Of a stretch of DNA of 64,000 nt, positions 17,761-26,211 are shown in pieces. The translations under genes were made by a program, and so were the position numbers. The DNA comes from a bacterium. GTDB taxonomy: Bacteria; Bacillota; Clostridia; Lachnospirales; Lachnospiraceae. The notes under the pieces are model-generated. The model worked only from the letters and a program-made list of their open reading frames with translations. It was not told the origin of the DNA and searched no databases. The stretch covers positions 62,001 to 126,000 of the forward strand of contig JAUNRX010000001.1 in NCBI GenBank assembly GCA_030539495.1, given 5' to 3'. Each line of letters opens with the position of its first letter. Position 1 is the stretch's first letter.

Positions 17761-18978
17761 TTGAACGAAGAAACACTTCAAAAAGAATTACATCAGCTAG
17801 TAGTAGGCCGGTTGGATCTAACAAGAAATCTTCAAGATGAAGAAGTATACTTAGCTATTGATCAAGTATTGATTACCTACAGTCAGACCTCGTATCTTCC
17901 GGTTAAGATAAGAAAGCAGATGCGAACGTATATTTTTAATCGAATTCGCAGGCTGGATGTTTTACAGGAATTACTCGATGATAACACGATTACCGAGATT
18001 ATGATCAATGGTCCAAATCATATCTTTGTAGAGCGGGATGGCAGGCTGATGCAGTGGAATAAGAAATTCGAATCCGAGGAGAAGCTAAATGATGTCATCC
18101 AGCAAATTGTTGCAAAAGCAAATCGTGTTGTAAATGAAGCAAATCCCATTGTGGATGCAAGGCTGTTAGATGGTTCCCGTGTCAATGTGGTATTATCGCC
18201 AATTGCCATGGACGGTTCCACATTAACCATAAGAAAGTTTGGTGATCACAGCATGACAGTGGAAGACCTGATTGCCTATGGTTCTATTACAGAAGAAATT
18301 GCAAAAACACTTCGAAAGCTTGTTCAAGCAAGATATAACATCTTTATCAGTGGTGGTACCGGTTCAGGAAAAACCACATTCTTAAATGCAATGTCTAATT
18401 TTATCCCATCCGATGAACGTATTATTACAATTGAAGACTCTGCTGAATTGCAGATACGAAGCATTCCCAACTTAGTTCGATTAGAGGTTCGTAATGAAAA
18501 TGTGGAAGGAAAGCATGGTATTACTATTCGAGACTTAATTAAATCTTCTCTTCGTATGAGACCAGATAGGATTATTGTAGGTGAGGTTCGTGATGCAGCT
18601 GCAATTGATATGCTTACAGCATTAAATACAGGTCATGACGGAAGTCTTAGCACAGGTCATGCCAATTCGCCATCAGATATGTTAAGCAGGTTGGAGACAA
18701 TGGTTTTATTAGGAACCGAGATTCCCTTATTAGCAGTTCGAAAGCAGATTTCCTCTGCCATTGATCTTATTATTCACCTAGGGCGTCTCCGAGATAAATC
18801 GAGAAAGGTATTAGAGATTGTAGAGGTGCTTGGTGTGGTAAACAATGAGATCCAAACAAAGCAGTTATATAAATTTATTGAAACAGGAGTAGATGATAGT
18901 GGAAAGATCGTGGGGGTGTTAAAGCAGCAGGGAGAGCTTGAAAATACAGAGAAGTTAGCGAGGGCTGGTTTATTATGA
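17761..18978 (+). CDS. tadA: Tad pilus assembly ATPase TadA/CpaF
   Basis: Secretion ATPase of 405 residues in the VirB11/PilT superfamily. It has the N-terminal signature ITEIMINGPNHIFVERDG, Walker A GGTGSGKTTFLNAM (about residue 200), a Walker B-like DRIIVGEVRDAAAIDML and the HDGSLSTGHANSP box. I chose TTG 17761 because GAGGTG (17749-17754) lies six bases before it; GTG 17752 would sit inside that site. It powers assembly of Flp pili from the cytosolic face of the membrane. The downstream gene overlaps its stop by 4 bp. Confidence 0.95.
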   Translation: MNEETLQKELHQLVVGRLDLTRNLQDEEVYLAIDQVLITYSQTSYLPVKIRKQMRTYIFNRIRRLDVLQELLDDNTITEIMINGPNHIFVERDGRLMQWNKKFESEEKLNDVIQQIVAKANRVVNEANPIVDARLLDGSRVNVVLSPIAMDGSTLTIRKFGDHSMTVEDLIAYGSITEEIAKTLRKLVQARYNIFISGGTGSGKTTFLNAMSNFIPSDERIITIEDSAELQIRSIPNLVRLEVRNENVEGKHGITIRDLIKSSLRMRPDRIIVGEVRDAAAIDMLTALNTGHDGSLSTGHANSPSDMLSRLETMVLLGTEIPLLAVRKQISSAIDLIIHLGRLRDKSRKVLEIVEVLGVVNNEIQTKQLYKFIETGVDDSGKIVGVLKQQGELENTEKLARAGLL

Positions 18979-19715
18979 TTGATTATAGTGTGTATAAGAT
19001 GACAAAAGCAGAATGGATGAAAGCAATCGTAATTTCATTATTTGCTGTGTGGGGACTTACCTATTTGTTTTATAAAAATATTATAGTGATATTGATAGCA
19101 AGTCCTTTGTCTCTCTTTTTTGTTCGGTTTCAAAAGGAGAGATTAAAGGAGAAACGATATTGGGAATTGAATTTACAGTTTAAGGAGGGGTTATTAAGTA
19201 TCAGTACTGCATTGAATGCAGGATATTCTATAGAGAATGCGTTATATCAGGCAACAAGGGACTTACTTCTTCTCTATGATGAGGATGCCTATATTATCAA
19301 AGAGTTTCAGTATATGTTATATGAGCTTCAAGTAAATAAGACAATTGAGGAGATTTTTTTAGAGTTTTCCGAGAGAGCACATCTGGAAGATGTAACAAAC
19401 TTCGTAGATGTATTTATTACAGCCAAGCGTACTGGTGGTAATATTATGAAAATCATAGGTGCGACTAGCAATAATATTAATGATAAGATAGAGGTTCGAC
19501 GGGAGATACAGACGATGCTCACAGCAAAGAAATATGAATCCAATATTATGTGTATCGTTCCTCTTGGAATTATTGTTTATATGTGGCTGTCCTCACCAGG
19601 ATATATGGATGTCTTATATAATAATGTATTTGGTTTTATTGTTATGACTGTATTGCTTACAGTTTACGTAGCAGCTTACCTGCTATGTAATCACCTGACA
19701 AAGATTGAAGTATAG
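18975..19715 (+). CDS. tadB: Tad pilus inner-membrane platform protein TadB
   Basis: Membrane protein of 246 residues of the type II secretion F family. Two N-terminal helices (about residues 15-50) are followed by a cytoplasmic helical domain (NLQFKEGLLSISTALNAGYSIENAL, FADVFITAKRTGGN-like) and two C-terminal helices. It starts inside the stop codon of tadA (ATGA overlap) and is followed after 11 bp by a second F-type protein. With TadC it forms the platform on which the ATPase acts. Confidence 0.88.
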   Translation: MIDYSVYKMTKAEWMKAIVISLFAVWGLTYLFYKNIIVILIASPLSLFFVRFQKERLKEKRYWELNLQFKEGLLSISTALNAGYSIENALYQATRDLLLLYDEDAYIIKEFQYMLYELQVNKTIEEIFLEFSERAHLEDVTNFVDVFITAKRTGGNIMKIIGATSNNINDKIEVRREIQTMLTAKKYESNIMCIVPLGIIVYMWLSSPGYMDVLYNNVFGFIVMTVLLTVYVAAYLLCNHLTKIEV

Positions 19716-19726
19716 GAGGTGATGCG

Positions 19727-21193
19727 ATGATTTATATTAGCTTAGTTATTTATGTTTTATTCTTATTTGGATTTCTTCTTACAAAGAATTACGAGAAGGA
19801 GTTTACAAAATCTCTTAATAAAAAGGAGCATTCGCTTCTTCTATTTTATCCAATGGCATTATATCTTGCCCATTTCTTTGATAAACCCAAAACAGAACGT
19901 TTAAAAAATCGGTTGGAACGAATTAAGCTGTTGCATGCAAATGAAGATCCCATTGCACAGTATAAGATCTTTCGAGCAAAGCAGTTTTCATTAGTGTTAT
20001 TTTGTCTTTTGTTATTTAACTCATTGGCTGTGTGCCTAACCCTTACAGGTAATAAGGAGTCAGTTATAAAGGATGGTGTGATTAATCGGCCTTCTTATGG
20101 TCAGGAAAGTTCAGATGTGGATGTGGATGTTGTATTTGATGGTCAGGATGAAAATATAACAAGGCATACAACAATATCAGTAGCACCAAGAGAATATACA
20201 CAACAGGAGTTTGATAAGAAAGCAGAGGAATCAGAAGCTTATCTTGAAAATGCTATACTTGGCGAGAACGTTAGCCTGGACAAGATTTATTATCCACTGC
20301 AGCTAGTGAAAAACATTCCAGATACTGGAATTAGTGTGGAATGGGAGTTAGATGAAGATAATTTGATTGACTATGAAGGAGCAGTGAATCATAAAGGGCT
20401 TACAGAATCTAAGTTTATAACAATCTATGCAGTTATGAAAAGCGGAGAGTTTGAGCTACAACATATGATGAACCTAACCATTCTTCCAGAGCAGTTGAGT
20501 AAGGAAGACCAGTTGCTTTATAGCTTTCAGTCCTCTTTGGAATCAGCCAATAAAGAAAGTGCAACCGATGATAAGGTCACACTTCCAACATCTATTGATG
20601 ACCACAACGTATATTATGAGGAAAAGAAGGAGGACAGTTATGGAGTACTCATTGCATTTGCAGCATTGGTTCTAATCTTAGTGTTTATCCTAATGGAGCA
20701 ACAGTTAAATAAACAAAAGGAAGAACGGGATATAGAGATTATGTTAGATTATCCAGAGGTGATTAATAAGTTTACCTTATTGATTGGAGCTGGAATGACC
20801 ATAAAAAAAGCTTGGGAAAGAATTGTTTTGGAATATGAAGATCGTAAGAACAGTAATAAGACAAAACGAAGATATGCCTATGAAGAGTTGAAGGTAACCC
20901 TATTTGAGTTAAATAATGGCGTAAATGAGGCAAGGGCATATGAGAATTTTGGCAGGCGAATGCAAGTACTTCCTTATATGAAATTCAGTTCATTGCTTTC
21001 CCAAAATGTATCGAAAGGGATGGAGGGCATTATAAAGGCATTGGAGTTAGAGTCCTATAGTGCATTTGAGGATCGAAAGGAATTAGCCAAACGATTGGGA
21101 GAAAAGGCAGGAACCAAGTTGCTGCTGCCTATGGGCATTATGTTGATTTTAGTATTTATCATGATATTGATACCGGCATTTACAAACTTTTAG
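19727..21193 (+). CDS. tadC: TadC-like platform protein with an inserted Ig-like extracellular domain
   Basis: Protein of 488 residues; TadC is usually about 300. The C-terminal 190 residues are a normal F domain (EIMLDYPEVINKFTLLIGAG, GVNEARAYENFGRRM, two final helices). Between helices at about residues 85-105 and 305-325 lies a roughly 200-residue acidic segment predicted outside the membrane. Part of it (YYPLQLVKNIPDTGISVEWE ... DYEGAVNH ... FITIYAVMKSGEFE) follows the pattern of the atrophied bacterial Ig-like domain. AGGAGGTGAT stands 3 nt before the ATG. Confidence 0.85.
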   Translation: MIYISLVIYVLFLFGFLLTKNYEKEFTKSLNKKEHSLLLFYPMALYLAHFFDKPKTERLKNRLERIKLLHANEDPIAQYKIFRAKQFSLVLFCLLLFNSLAVCLTLTGNKESVIKDGVINRPSYGQESSDVDVDVVFDGQDENITRHTTISVAPREYTQQEFDKKAEESEAYLENAILGENVSLDKIYYPLQLVKNIPDTGISVEWELDEDNLIDYEGAVNHKGLTESKFITIYAVMKSGEFELQHMMNLTILPEQLSKEDQLLYSFQSSLESANKESATDDKVTLPTSIDDHNVYYEEKKEDSYGVLIAFAALVLILVFILMEQQLNKQKEERDIEIMLDYPEVINKFTLLIGAGMTIKKAWERIVLEYEDRKNSNKTKRRYAYEELKVTLFELNNGVNEARAYENFGRRMQVLPYMKFSSLLSQNVSKGMEGIIKALELESYSAFEDRKELAKRLGEKAGTKLLLPMGIMLILVFIMILIPAFTNF

Positions 21194-21245
21194 TAAGTAG
21201 CAAGGTATTCTATATAAAATAAAAATTATAAAGGAGGATTCAATT

Positions 21246-21452
21246 ATGGATCAAGTAAAAAAAGAATTAAACATGGTAAAAGAAAGTGTAAAAGGTTTTG
21301 TAAATGAGGAGGATGGTGTTGGTATTATCGAGGTTATTTTGATTTTAGTAATTTTAATTGGATTTGTTGCGTTATTCAAAGATCAGATTGATGAAGTTAT
21401 TCAGAAAGCATTAGGTAATATTACTACAGATTCAGGAAAAGTTACACATTAA
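21246..21452 (+). CDS. flp: Flp-type IVb pilin
   Basis: Pilin precursor of 68 residues. A basic/acidic leader ends in EEDGVG, followed by IIEVILILVILIGFVALF, so processing after Gly gives a mature N-terminus with Glu at position +3 to +5 in front of a hydrophobic helix, as in Flp1-like pilins. A strong AAGGAGG site precedes it, in keeping with a major subunit. It is the only clear Flp pilin in the operon. Confidence 0.9.
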   Translation: MDQVKKELNMVKESVKGFVNEEDGVGIIEVILILVILIGFVALFKDQIDEVIQKALGNITTDSGKVTH

Positions 21453-21494
21453 GGAGTAGCAGAATAGAAGTCCATCGGTTAGGGGGAGAAGAAA

Positions 21495-24152
21495 GTGGTA
21501 TATAAGGTGCAAGGAAGCATAACTGTTTTTTTAAGCTTTATTTTAGCAATTATATTAGCGTTAATTGGAACATTGCTGGATGTGGCAAGAGTAGATATGG
21601 CGAATAGTTTTTCATACCGATCATTAGTCTCTGCTGTAGATACTGAGTTTACCAAGTATTGCAGCGAGCTTTATGAAGACTATCATATCTATATGCTGGG
21701 GAATGGCCATAGTCTGGATGATGTCAGCGGTGAGGAATTTTTGAACTCCATGACGAAGTACCTTATGTACTCTTTTGACTCAGATACCGATCTAACCTTC
21801 CTTCATACACCAGTGAAGGTTAAAGGAACAGAGTTGTTAAACCTATCGGTAGATAGCTGTAAGGTAGATGGAACCACATCATTAGCAGATTATGATGGCA
21901 AGATCTTTGAAGACCAGATTGCTCAGTATATGAAATACTATGTTGCAGGAGATGCAGCAGATGGAATTCTAGCAAAGCTTAACTTATTACAGCAGTCCAA
22001 GGAGACTATGACAGTTGTACGTAAGAAAAATGAAGTAGATGAAAAGGTTGCAAAGATTGATAAGAGCATTATGAAGTTAATGCAGGAAGTGGAAGGCATC
22101 ACATTTAAGAATAACTCTTTAGTTGTGACAAAGGATTATATGATCAAGATACAAAACAGCTTTGCAAAGAAGTTCTGTACAACAAAGATATCACCCAATA
22201 ATGTAGGGATTAATCATAATGTAGTTTGGGACTCTTTAAAAGAACAGTACATAAATCCAGTGAGTAAGTTAAATAACATAAAAGCATCCCTTAATGAGTA
22301 TACAGAGAGCGAGCCGGCCATCCAAGAAATACAAAGCCAGATTGATAAGCTAAAAGGTCAGATTGATGAGCTGGAGCATCCAGTCATTACTCCGACACCA
22401 CCTGCACCGACGCCAATACAAGCCTCAGGACCACAAAGCCTCGTACTTCCGACTTCAGGAGCTGAACAAGTTACATCGACTCCAATAGCTGTGCCAACTG
22501 CTGCACCAGGACCAAGTGAGGAAGAGGTAAACAAACAAATTGAGGACTTAAAGGCTAAGGTGAAAGAGAAAGAAGCAGAAAAGAAAAATAAGGAGGAACA
22601 GCGAAAGAAACTTCTTCCTGCAGTTCGAGAAGAAGCCGGTGAATTATATGAACAGGCGGAGGGGGTGTTAATCCATACACGTCAAGCTCTTAGAGAGATA
22701 GACAACGTCAATACAGCAAAAAATGAGAGCATGTCTTCGATAAATGAGTTTGAGACGACATTGAAAGAGAGTAAGGATAAAGTGGATAAGGATACATATA
22801 AGGGATTACAAGATGATTTTAAGGATACAAAGGATTATGTAAATCAGTTGGACAAGAATGGATGTGATACCTCAGTCGTTGGAAATGTACTCAATATGAA
22901 GTCTACTTTATCAACCAATAGTACTATATTAGATAATACGGTAAAGATCAGTGAGCAGGCAAAGTATCTTCCGGTAGATAAGGTAGACGAAGTAAAGGGG
23001 TTAGTCGACCAGTTAATTAGTCAGTATGATTCCTATTCAATCAAATCTCTGCATTTTGATTATAGTACCCTTACGGTAGAAGAAAATGCAAAGAATCCAC
23101 TTACTGCATTTAAATCATTGGTGGATGGTGGATTACTAGAATTAGTCGTAGATGATACAAGTAAGCTTGCTAATACCACATTGGATAGTTTTAGTCTGGT
23201 AAGTAAGACAGTATGTAAAGATACGCCTGATCTTAATAAGGATGAACAAGACAATAAGCAGCTAGCGGACAATCTTGGAAAGGGGGATATCAAAGACAGT
23301 GGAATATCAGATAGTCTCAAAGGATATGAGGCCAACTGTGAGAGTGCCAATGTTAAGGATAGCAAAACCAATGACATTGCCAGAAAAGTATTAATAAATG
23401 AATATGGTGTTACAAACTTTCTAAATTTGATGGATGATCTAAATAAGGACAAGTCAAAAGATGCTAAGGAACAAAAAGCAACAAAGATAAAGTATGAGCA
23501 AGAGTACTTGGCAATTGGCAGCTACAATGAGCAGGATAATGTGAAAAGTATTGTTATGAGGACGATCTTTATGAGGACAGCAGTCAATTATATCTCCTTA
23601 TTGACGAATTCAAAATGCAGGACAGAGGCTAAGGAGACTGCCACCGCGTTAGTCGGTTTTACAGGATTAGCACCACTAGTTTTGCTAACTTCCCAATTAA
23701 TTCTGATTGCCTGGGGATTTGAAGAGTCATTGGTAGATACAAGGGCATTGCTAGATGGAAAGAATGTGGCATTCTTTAAGCAGGCAAATGAGTTTAGTGT
23801 AGAGTACAAGGATCTTTTATTAATTAACAAAGAGACAATTAAGAAAAAAGCAAATAAATATAAGGACAATTCAAAAAGTCCCATTTCCCTATCTTATAAC
23901 GACTATCTAAGAATCTATATGCTTATGGTTCCATCAGATACTTTATCGTATCGAATGATGGATTTAATCCAAGAAAATATGCGAACTCGTTATGACAAAC
24001 AGTTTCAGCTTCTAAATGGTATTTTTGGAACCAGAGTATCTTTAACAGTAACTATGCCAGGTAAGTTCTTAACAATTCCATTTATTAAAAAGCTCTCAGG
24101 ATATGATGGTTCTAGTGCGACAATTAAAGTTAGTACAGATTATTCCTATTAG
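21495..24152 (+). CDS. Large pilus-associated DUF5702-type protein
   Basis: Protein of 885 residues. An N-terminal helix with a prepilin-like start (GSITVFLSFILAIILALIGT) is followed by a large extracellular region. About residues 270-300 and 335-375 form coiled coils (IQSQIDKLKGQIDELE; EEEVNKQIEDLKAKVKEKEA) separated by a Pro/Thr-rich linker. A hydrophobic segment near residues 715-740 (LVGFTGLAPLVLLTSQLILIAWG) may be a second membrane helix. The start and position match proteins annotated DUF5702 in Lachnospiraceae Tad loci. It may be a surface adhesin or minor tip component; its function is unknown. Confidence 0.75.
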   Translation: MVYKVQGSITVFLSFILAIILALIGTLLDVARVDMANSFSYRSLVSAVDTEFTKYCSELYEDYHIYMLGNGHSLDDVSGEEFLNSMTKYLMYSFDSDTDLTFLHTPVKVKGTELLNLSVDSCKVDGTTSLADYDGKIFEDQIAQYMKYYVAGDAADGILAKLNLLQQSKETMTVVRKKNEVDEKVAKIDKSIMKLMQEVEGITFKNNSLVVTKDYMIKIQNSFAKKFCTTKISPNNVGINHNVVWDSLKEQYINPVSKLNNIKASLNEYTESEPAIQEIQSQIDKLKGQIDELEHPVITPTPPAPTPIQASGPQSLVLPTSGAEQVTSTPIAVPTAAPGPSEEEVNKQIEDLKAKVKEKEAEKKNKEEQRKKLLPAVREEAGELYEQAEGVLIHTRQALREIDNVNTAKNESMSSINEFETTLKESKDKVDKDTYKGLQDDFKDTKDYVNQLDKNGCDTSVVGNVLNMKSTLSTNSTILDNTVKISEQAKYLPVDKVDEVKGLVDQLISQYDSYSIKSLHFDYSTLTVEENAKNPLTAFKSLVDGGLLELVVDDTSKLANTTLDSFSLVSKTVCKDTPDLNKDEQDNKQLADNLGKGDIKDSGISDSLKGYEANCESANVKDSKTNDIARKVLINEYGVTNFLNLMDDLNKDKSKDAKEQKATKIKYEQEYLAIGSYNEQDNVKSIVMRTIFMRTAVNYISLLTNSKCRTEAKETATALVGFTGLAPLVLLTSQLILIAWGFEESLVDTRALLDGKNVAFFKQANEFSVEYKDLLLINKETIKKKANKYKDNSKSPISLSYNDYLRIYMLMVPSDTLSYRMMDLIQENMRTRYDKQFQLLNGIFGTRVSLTVTMPGKFLTIPFIKKLSGYDGSSATIKVSTDYSY

Positions 24153-24167
24153 GAAAAGGTGCCCCTT

Positions 24168-24292
24168 CAGGGTGCCATAAGATGTCCATTCTCAAAAAAA
24201 TATGCCAAAAATAAAATTATAGTTCTCTCTTCAAGCAATCTGTTGCCCCAGAAAAGCGTGAAAATCGAGAGTGGACGTCTTAGAGCACCCTG
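24168..24292 (+). repeat. Near-perfect 26-bp inverted repeat inside the Tad operon
   Basis: The left arm (24168-24193, starting CAGGGTGCCATAAGATG) pairs with the right arm (24267-24292, ending TAGAGCACCCTG), with about four mismatches and a 73-nt loop. It fills most of the gap between the DUF5702 and TadE-like genes. It could be a structured mRNA segment tuning downstream expression, or a small remnant insertion. No T tract follows. Confidence 0.7.
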
Positions 24293-24312
24293 GATGTGGA
24301 AAGGAGATTAAA

Positions 24313-25170
24313 ATGACACGAATAAAAAAATGTAGAGGTTCCATTACCGTAGAGGCTGCATTTATTATGCCGATTTTCATTTTTGTACTTCTTTCCTTTC
24401 TATATTTCTTTCAGCTATTTACGCTACAGGAACATATTCAGGAAAGTATTACAAGAGTTTCAAAAGAGGCTTCCCAATATGGGTATGTATATAACTATAT
24501 AACAGAGAAAAAAGAGCAGGATCAGAACGAGAAAGAGACGTCTAATGCAAAAAAAGTAGTGCAGGGATTTGTAGATGGAACTTTATTTCGAACCAAGTTC
24601 CTTGAGAATATGGGGGACAATGTAAATGATAGCTGCATTATGGGTGGAGTGAAAGGTATTAGCTTCTTAGAAAGCAGCTTTATGAAGCAAGAGGATAATA
24701 TTGAAGTGGTAGCGATGTATGAAGTTAAGATACCAGTCTTGTTCTTTAACCTACGTCCATTTACCGTAGTACAAAGAGTACATTCCAGAGCATTTGTTGG
24801 CCAGCGTCTGGTAGAAAAGAAGACTGAGGACACAGATGGAAAATTGAAAGATACAGAAGACACGTATGTATACATAACAAGAACTGGAACGGTATATCAC
24901 AAAGATAAGAATTGTACCTACCTTAAGGTTAAGCTGATCAGTGTTCCTGGTAAGGATCTTGCAGCAAAACGTAACGCCAGTGGTGCAAAGTATTATCCAT
25001 GTGAGAGCTGTATGAAGGAAAAATTAGATAATAATAAGACGTACTATATCACCGAGTATGGGACAAGGTATCACTGCAGCAGTACATGCAATAAGATTGA
25101 GCGGGATGTTAAAAAAGTAAAGCTTAGTGAGGTTGGTTCAAGAAAGCCATGTTCAAAGTGTGGAAAGTAG
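24313..25170 (+). CDS. TadE-like protein with two C-terminal HCCC metal-site repeats
   Basis: Protein of 285 residues; ATG 24313 was chosen for its AAGGAG site. The N-terminus is TadE-like (CRGSITVEAAFIMPIFIFVL), a prepilin-type cleavage region and helix. The C-terminal 100 residues hold two repeats of the form YIT-x2-GT-x-YH-x(2-4)-C ... PC-x2-C: one at about 184-231 (ending PCESCM) and one at about 240-285 (ending PCSKCG). Each could bind a Zn ion through one His and three Cys. Ordinary TadE proteins end before this. The domain is expected outside the membrane. Confidence 0.8.
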   Translation: MTRIKKCRGSITVEAAFIMPIFIFVLLSFLYFFQLFTLQEHIQESITRVSKEASQYGYVYNYITEKKEQDQNEKETSNAKKVVQGFVDGTLFRTKFLENMGDNVNDSCIMGGVKGISFLESSFMKQEDNIEVVAMYEVKIPVLFFNLRPFTVVQRVHSRAFVGQRLVEKKTEDTDGKLKDTEDTYVYITRTGTVYHKDKNCTYLKVKLISVPGKDLAAKRNASGAKYYPCESCMKEKLDNNKTYYITEYGTRYHCSSTCNKIERDVKKVKLSEVGSRKPCSKCGK

Positions 25171-25185
25171 AAAGGATGGTTTAAG

Positions 25186-25620
25186 ATGGGGATATCAGAA
25201 GTAATTAAGATGTTAGTTGTAATTGGAGTATTGCTGATCTGTTCATATACCGATATTCGAGAAAAGAAAGTTTCGATATGGATTATCATTACGGGAGTAC
25301 AGGCAGTGATCGTATTAAACTTTATTACAAAGGATATTACAATGATAAATGCTTTATTAGGCGGAATCATTGGGCTTCTTCTAATTGGAGTAAGCAAGCT
25401 TACAAAGAATGCATTAGGACTGGGAGATGCAATGTTGATAGCAATGATTGGATTAGCATTAGGAATGTTTAATACATTACTAGCATTATTCTATGCATTA
25501 TTAATTACTGCAGTAGTATCTGCTATCTTACTTGTATTTAAAAGAGTCAAAAAACAGTCTCAAATGCCATTTGTGCCATTTATTCTACTGGGGTATCTGG
25601 GGGTGATCTTTTCATGGTAA
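25186..25620 (+). CDS. Second A24-family prepilin peptidase
   Basis: Compact membrane protease of 144 residues with both catalytic boxes: CSYTDIREKKVSIW (about residue 24) and ALGLGDAMLIAMIGLALG (GxGD, about residue 84). It has no cytoplasmic methylase domain, as usual in Tad systems. A first peptidase stands at the head of the same operon, so two substrate classes (Flp pilin versus TadE-like/DUF5702 proteins) may be split between them; that is inference. It overlaps the next gene by 7 bp. Confidence 0.9.
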   Translation: MGISEVIKMLVVIGVLLICSYTDIREKKVSIWIIITGVQAVIVLNFITKDITMINALLGGIIGLLLIGVSKLTKNALGLGDAMLIAMIGLALGMFNTLLALFYALLITAVVSAILLVFKRVKKQSQMPFVPFILLGYLGVIFSW

Positions 25621-26195
25621 ATGGTAAGAAGGTGCAAGCAAGCATTACAGTAGAGGCGGTATTTGTATTCCCGATTGTTTTATTTATTCTGATAGCGCTC
25701 CTTTATTTCTCGTTATATCTCCATGATCAGACGGTAGTGTCATGTGTGATTGACGAGGCGAATGAACGGTTAAATCAAGCGGTACGGCAGCCTAGTAATT
25801 ATGAGACGGGTGCAATCAGTTACGATAAGATTACGAGCGAGAGCTTGTTATGTAGGTTTAATGGAGACTATAGCGTAGAAATTAAAAGTATGAAGGAATT
25901 TATCAAAACTAGATTAAATAAACGCTTAATGTTGGGAGATGTGGAAAAAATTGAGGTGAAGAAGGACCGAACGTCAATTTCCACTACAGTTATTACAAAG
26001 AGTAGAATTCATTTCTTTCCGGCATTAGAGTATCTTAAGAATTATCATACGAGTGTAAATACAGCAGAGTGTGAGGTAAATAATACTTCTGAGTATGTCA
26101 GGGCTGCAAGTGTTACTTTGGATATAGTGTCCCAGACAAAGGCATTTGATAAGGTAGTAGATGTAATTAATAAAATCGATAACGTATTAAAATAG
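25614..26195 (+). CDS. TadE/TadF-like pseudopilin
   Basis: Protein of 193 residues. The prepilin-like start VQASITVEAVFVFPIVLFIL is followed by a single helix and an extracellular domain with scattered polar strands. The ITVEA.F.FP motif matches TadE-family proteins. It overlaps the preceding peptidase and lies directly before the FHA protein. It is likely a minor pilus component. Confidence 0.85.
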   Translation: MVNGKKVQASITVEAVFVFPIVLFILIALLYFSLYLHDQTVVSCVIDEANERLNQAVRQPSNYETGAISYDKITSESLLCRFNGDYSVEIKSMKEFIKTRLNKRLMLGDVEKIEVKKDRTSISTTVITKSRIHFFPALEYLKNYHTSVNTAECEVNNTSEYVRAASVTLDIVSQTKAFDKVVDVINKIDNVLK

Positions 26196-26211
26196 ATAGA
26201 TGGGTGATGTT

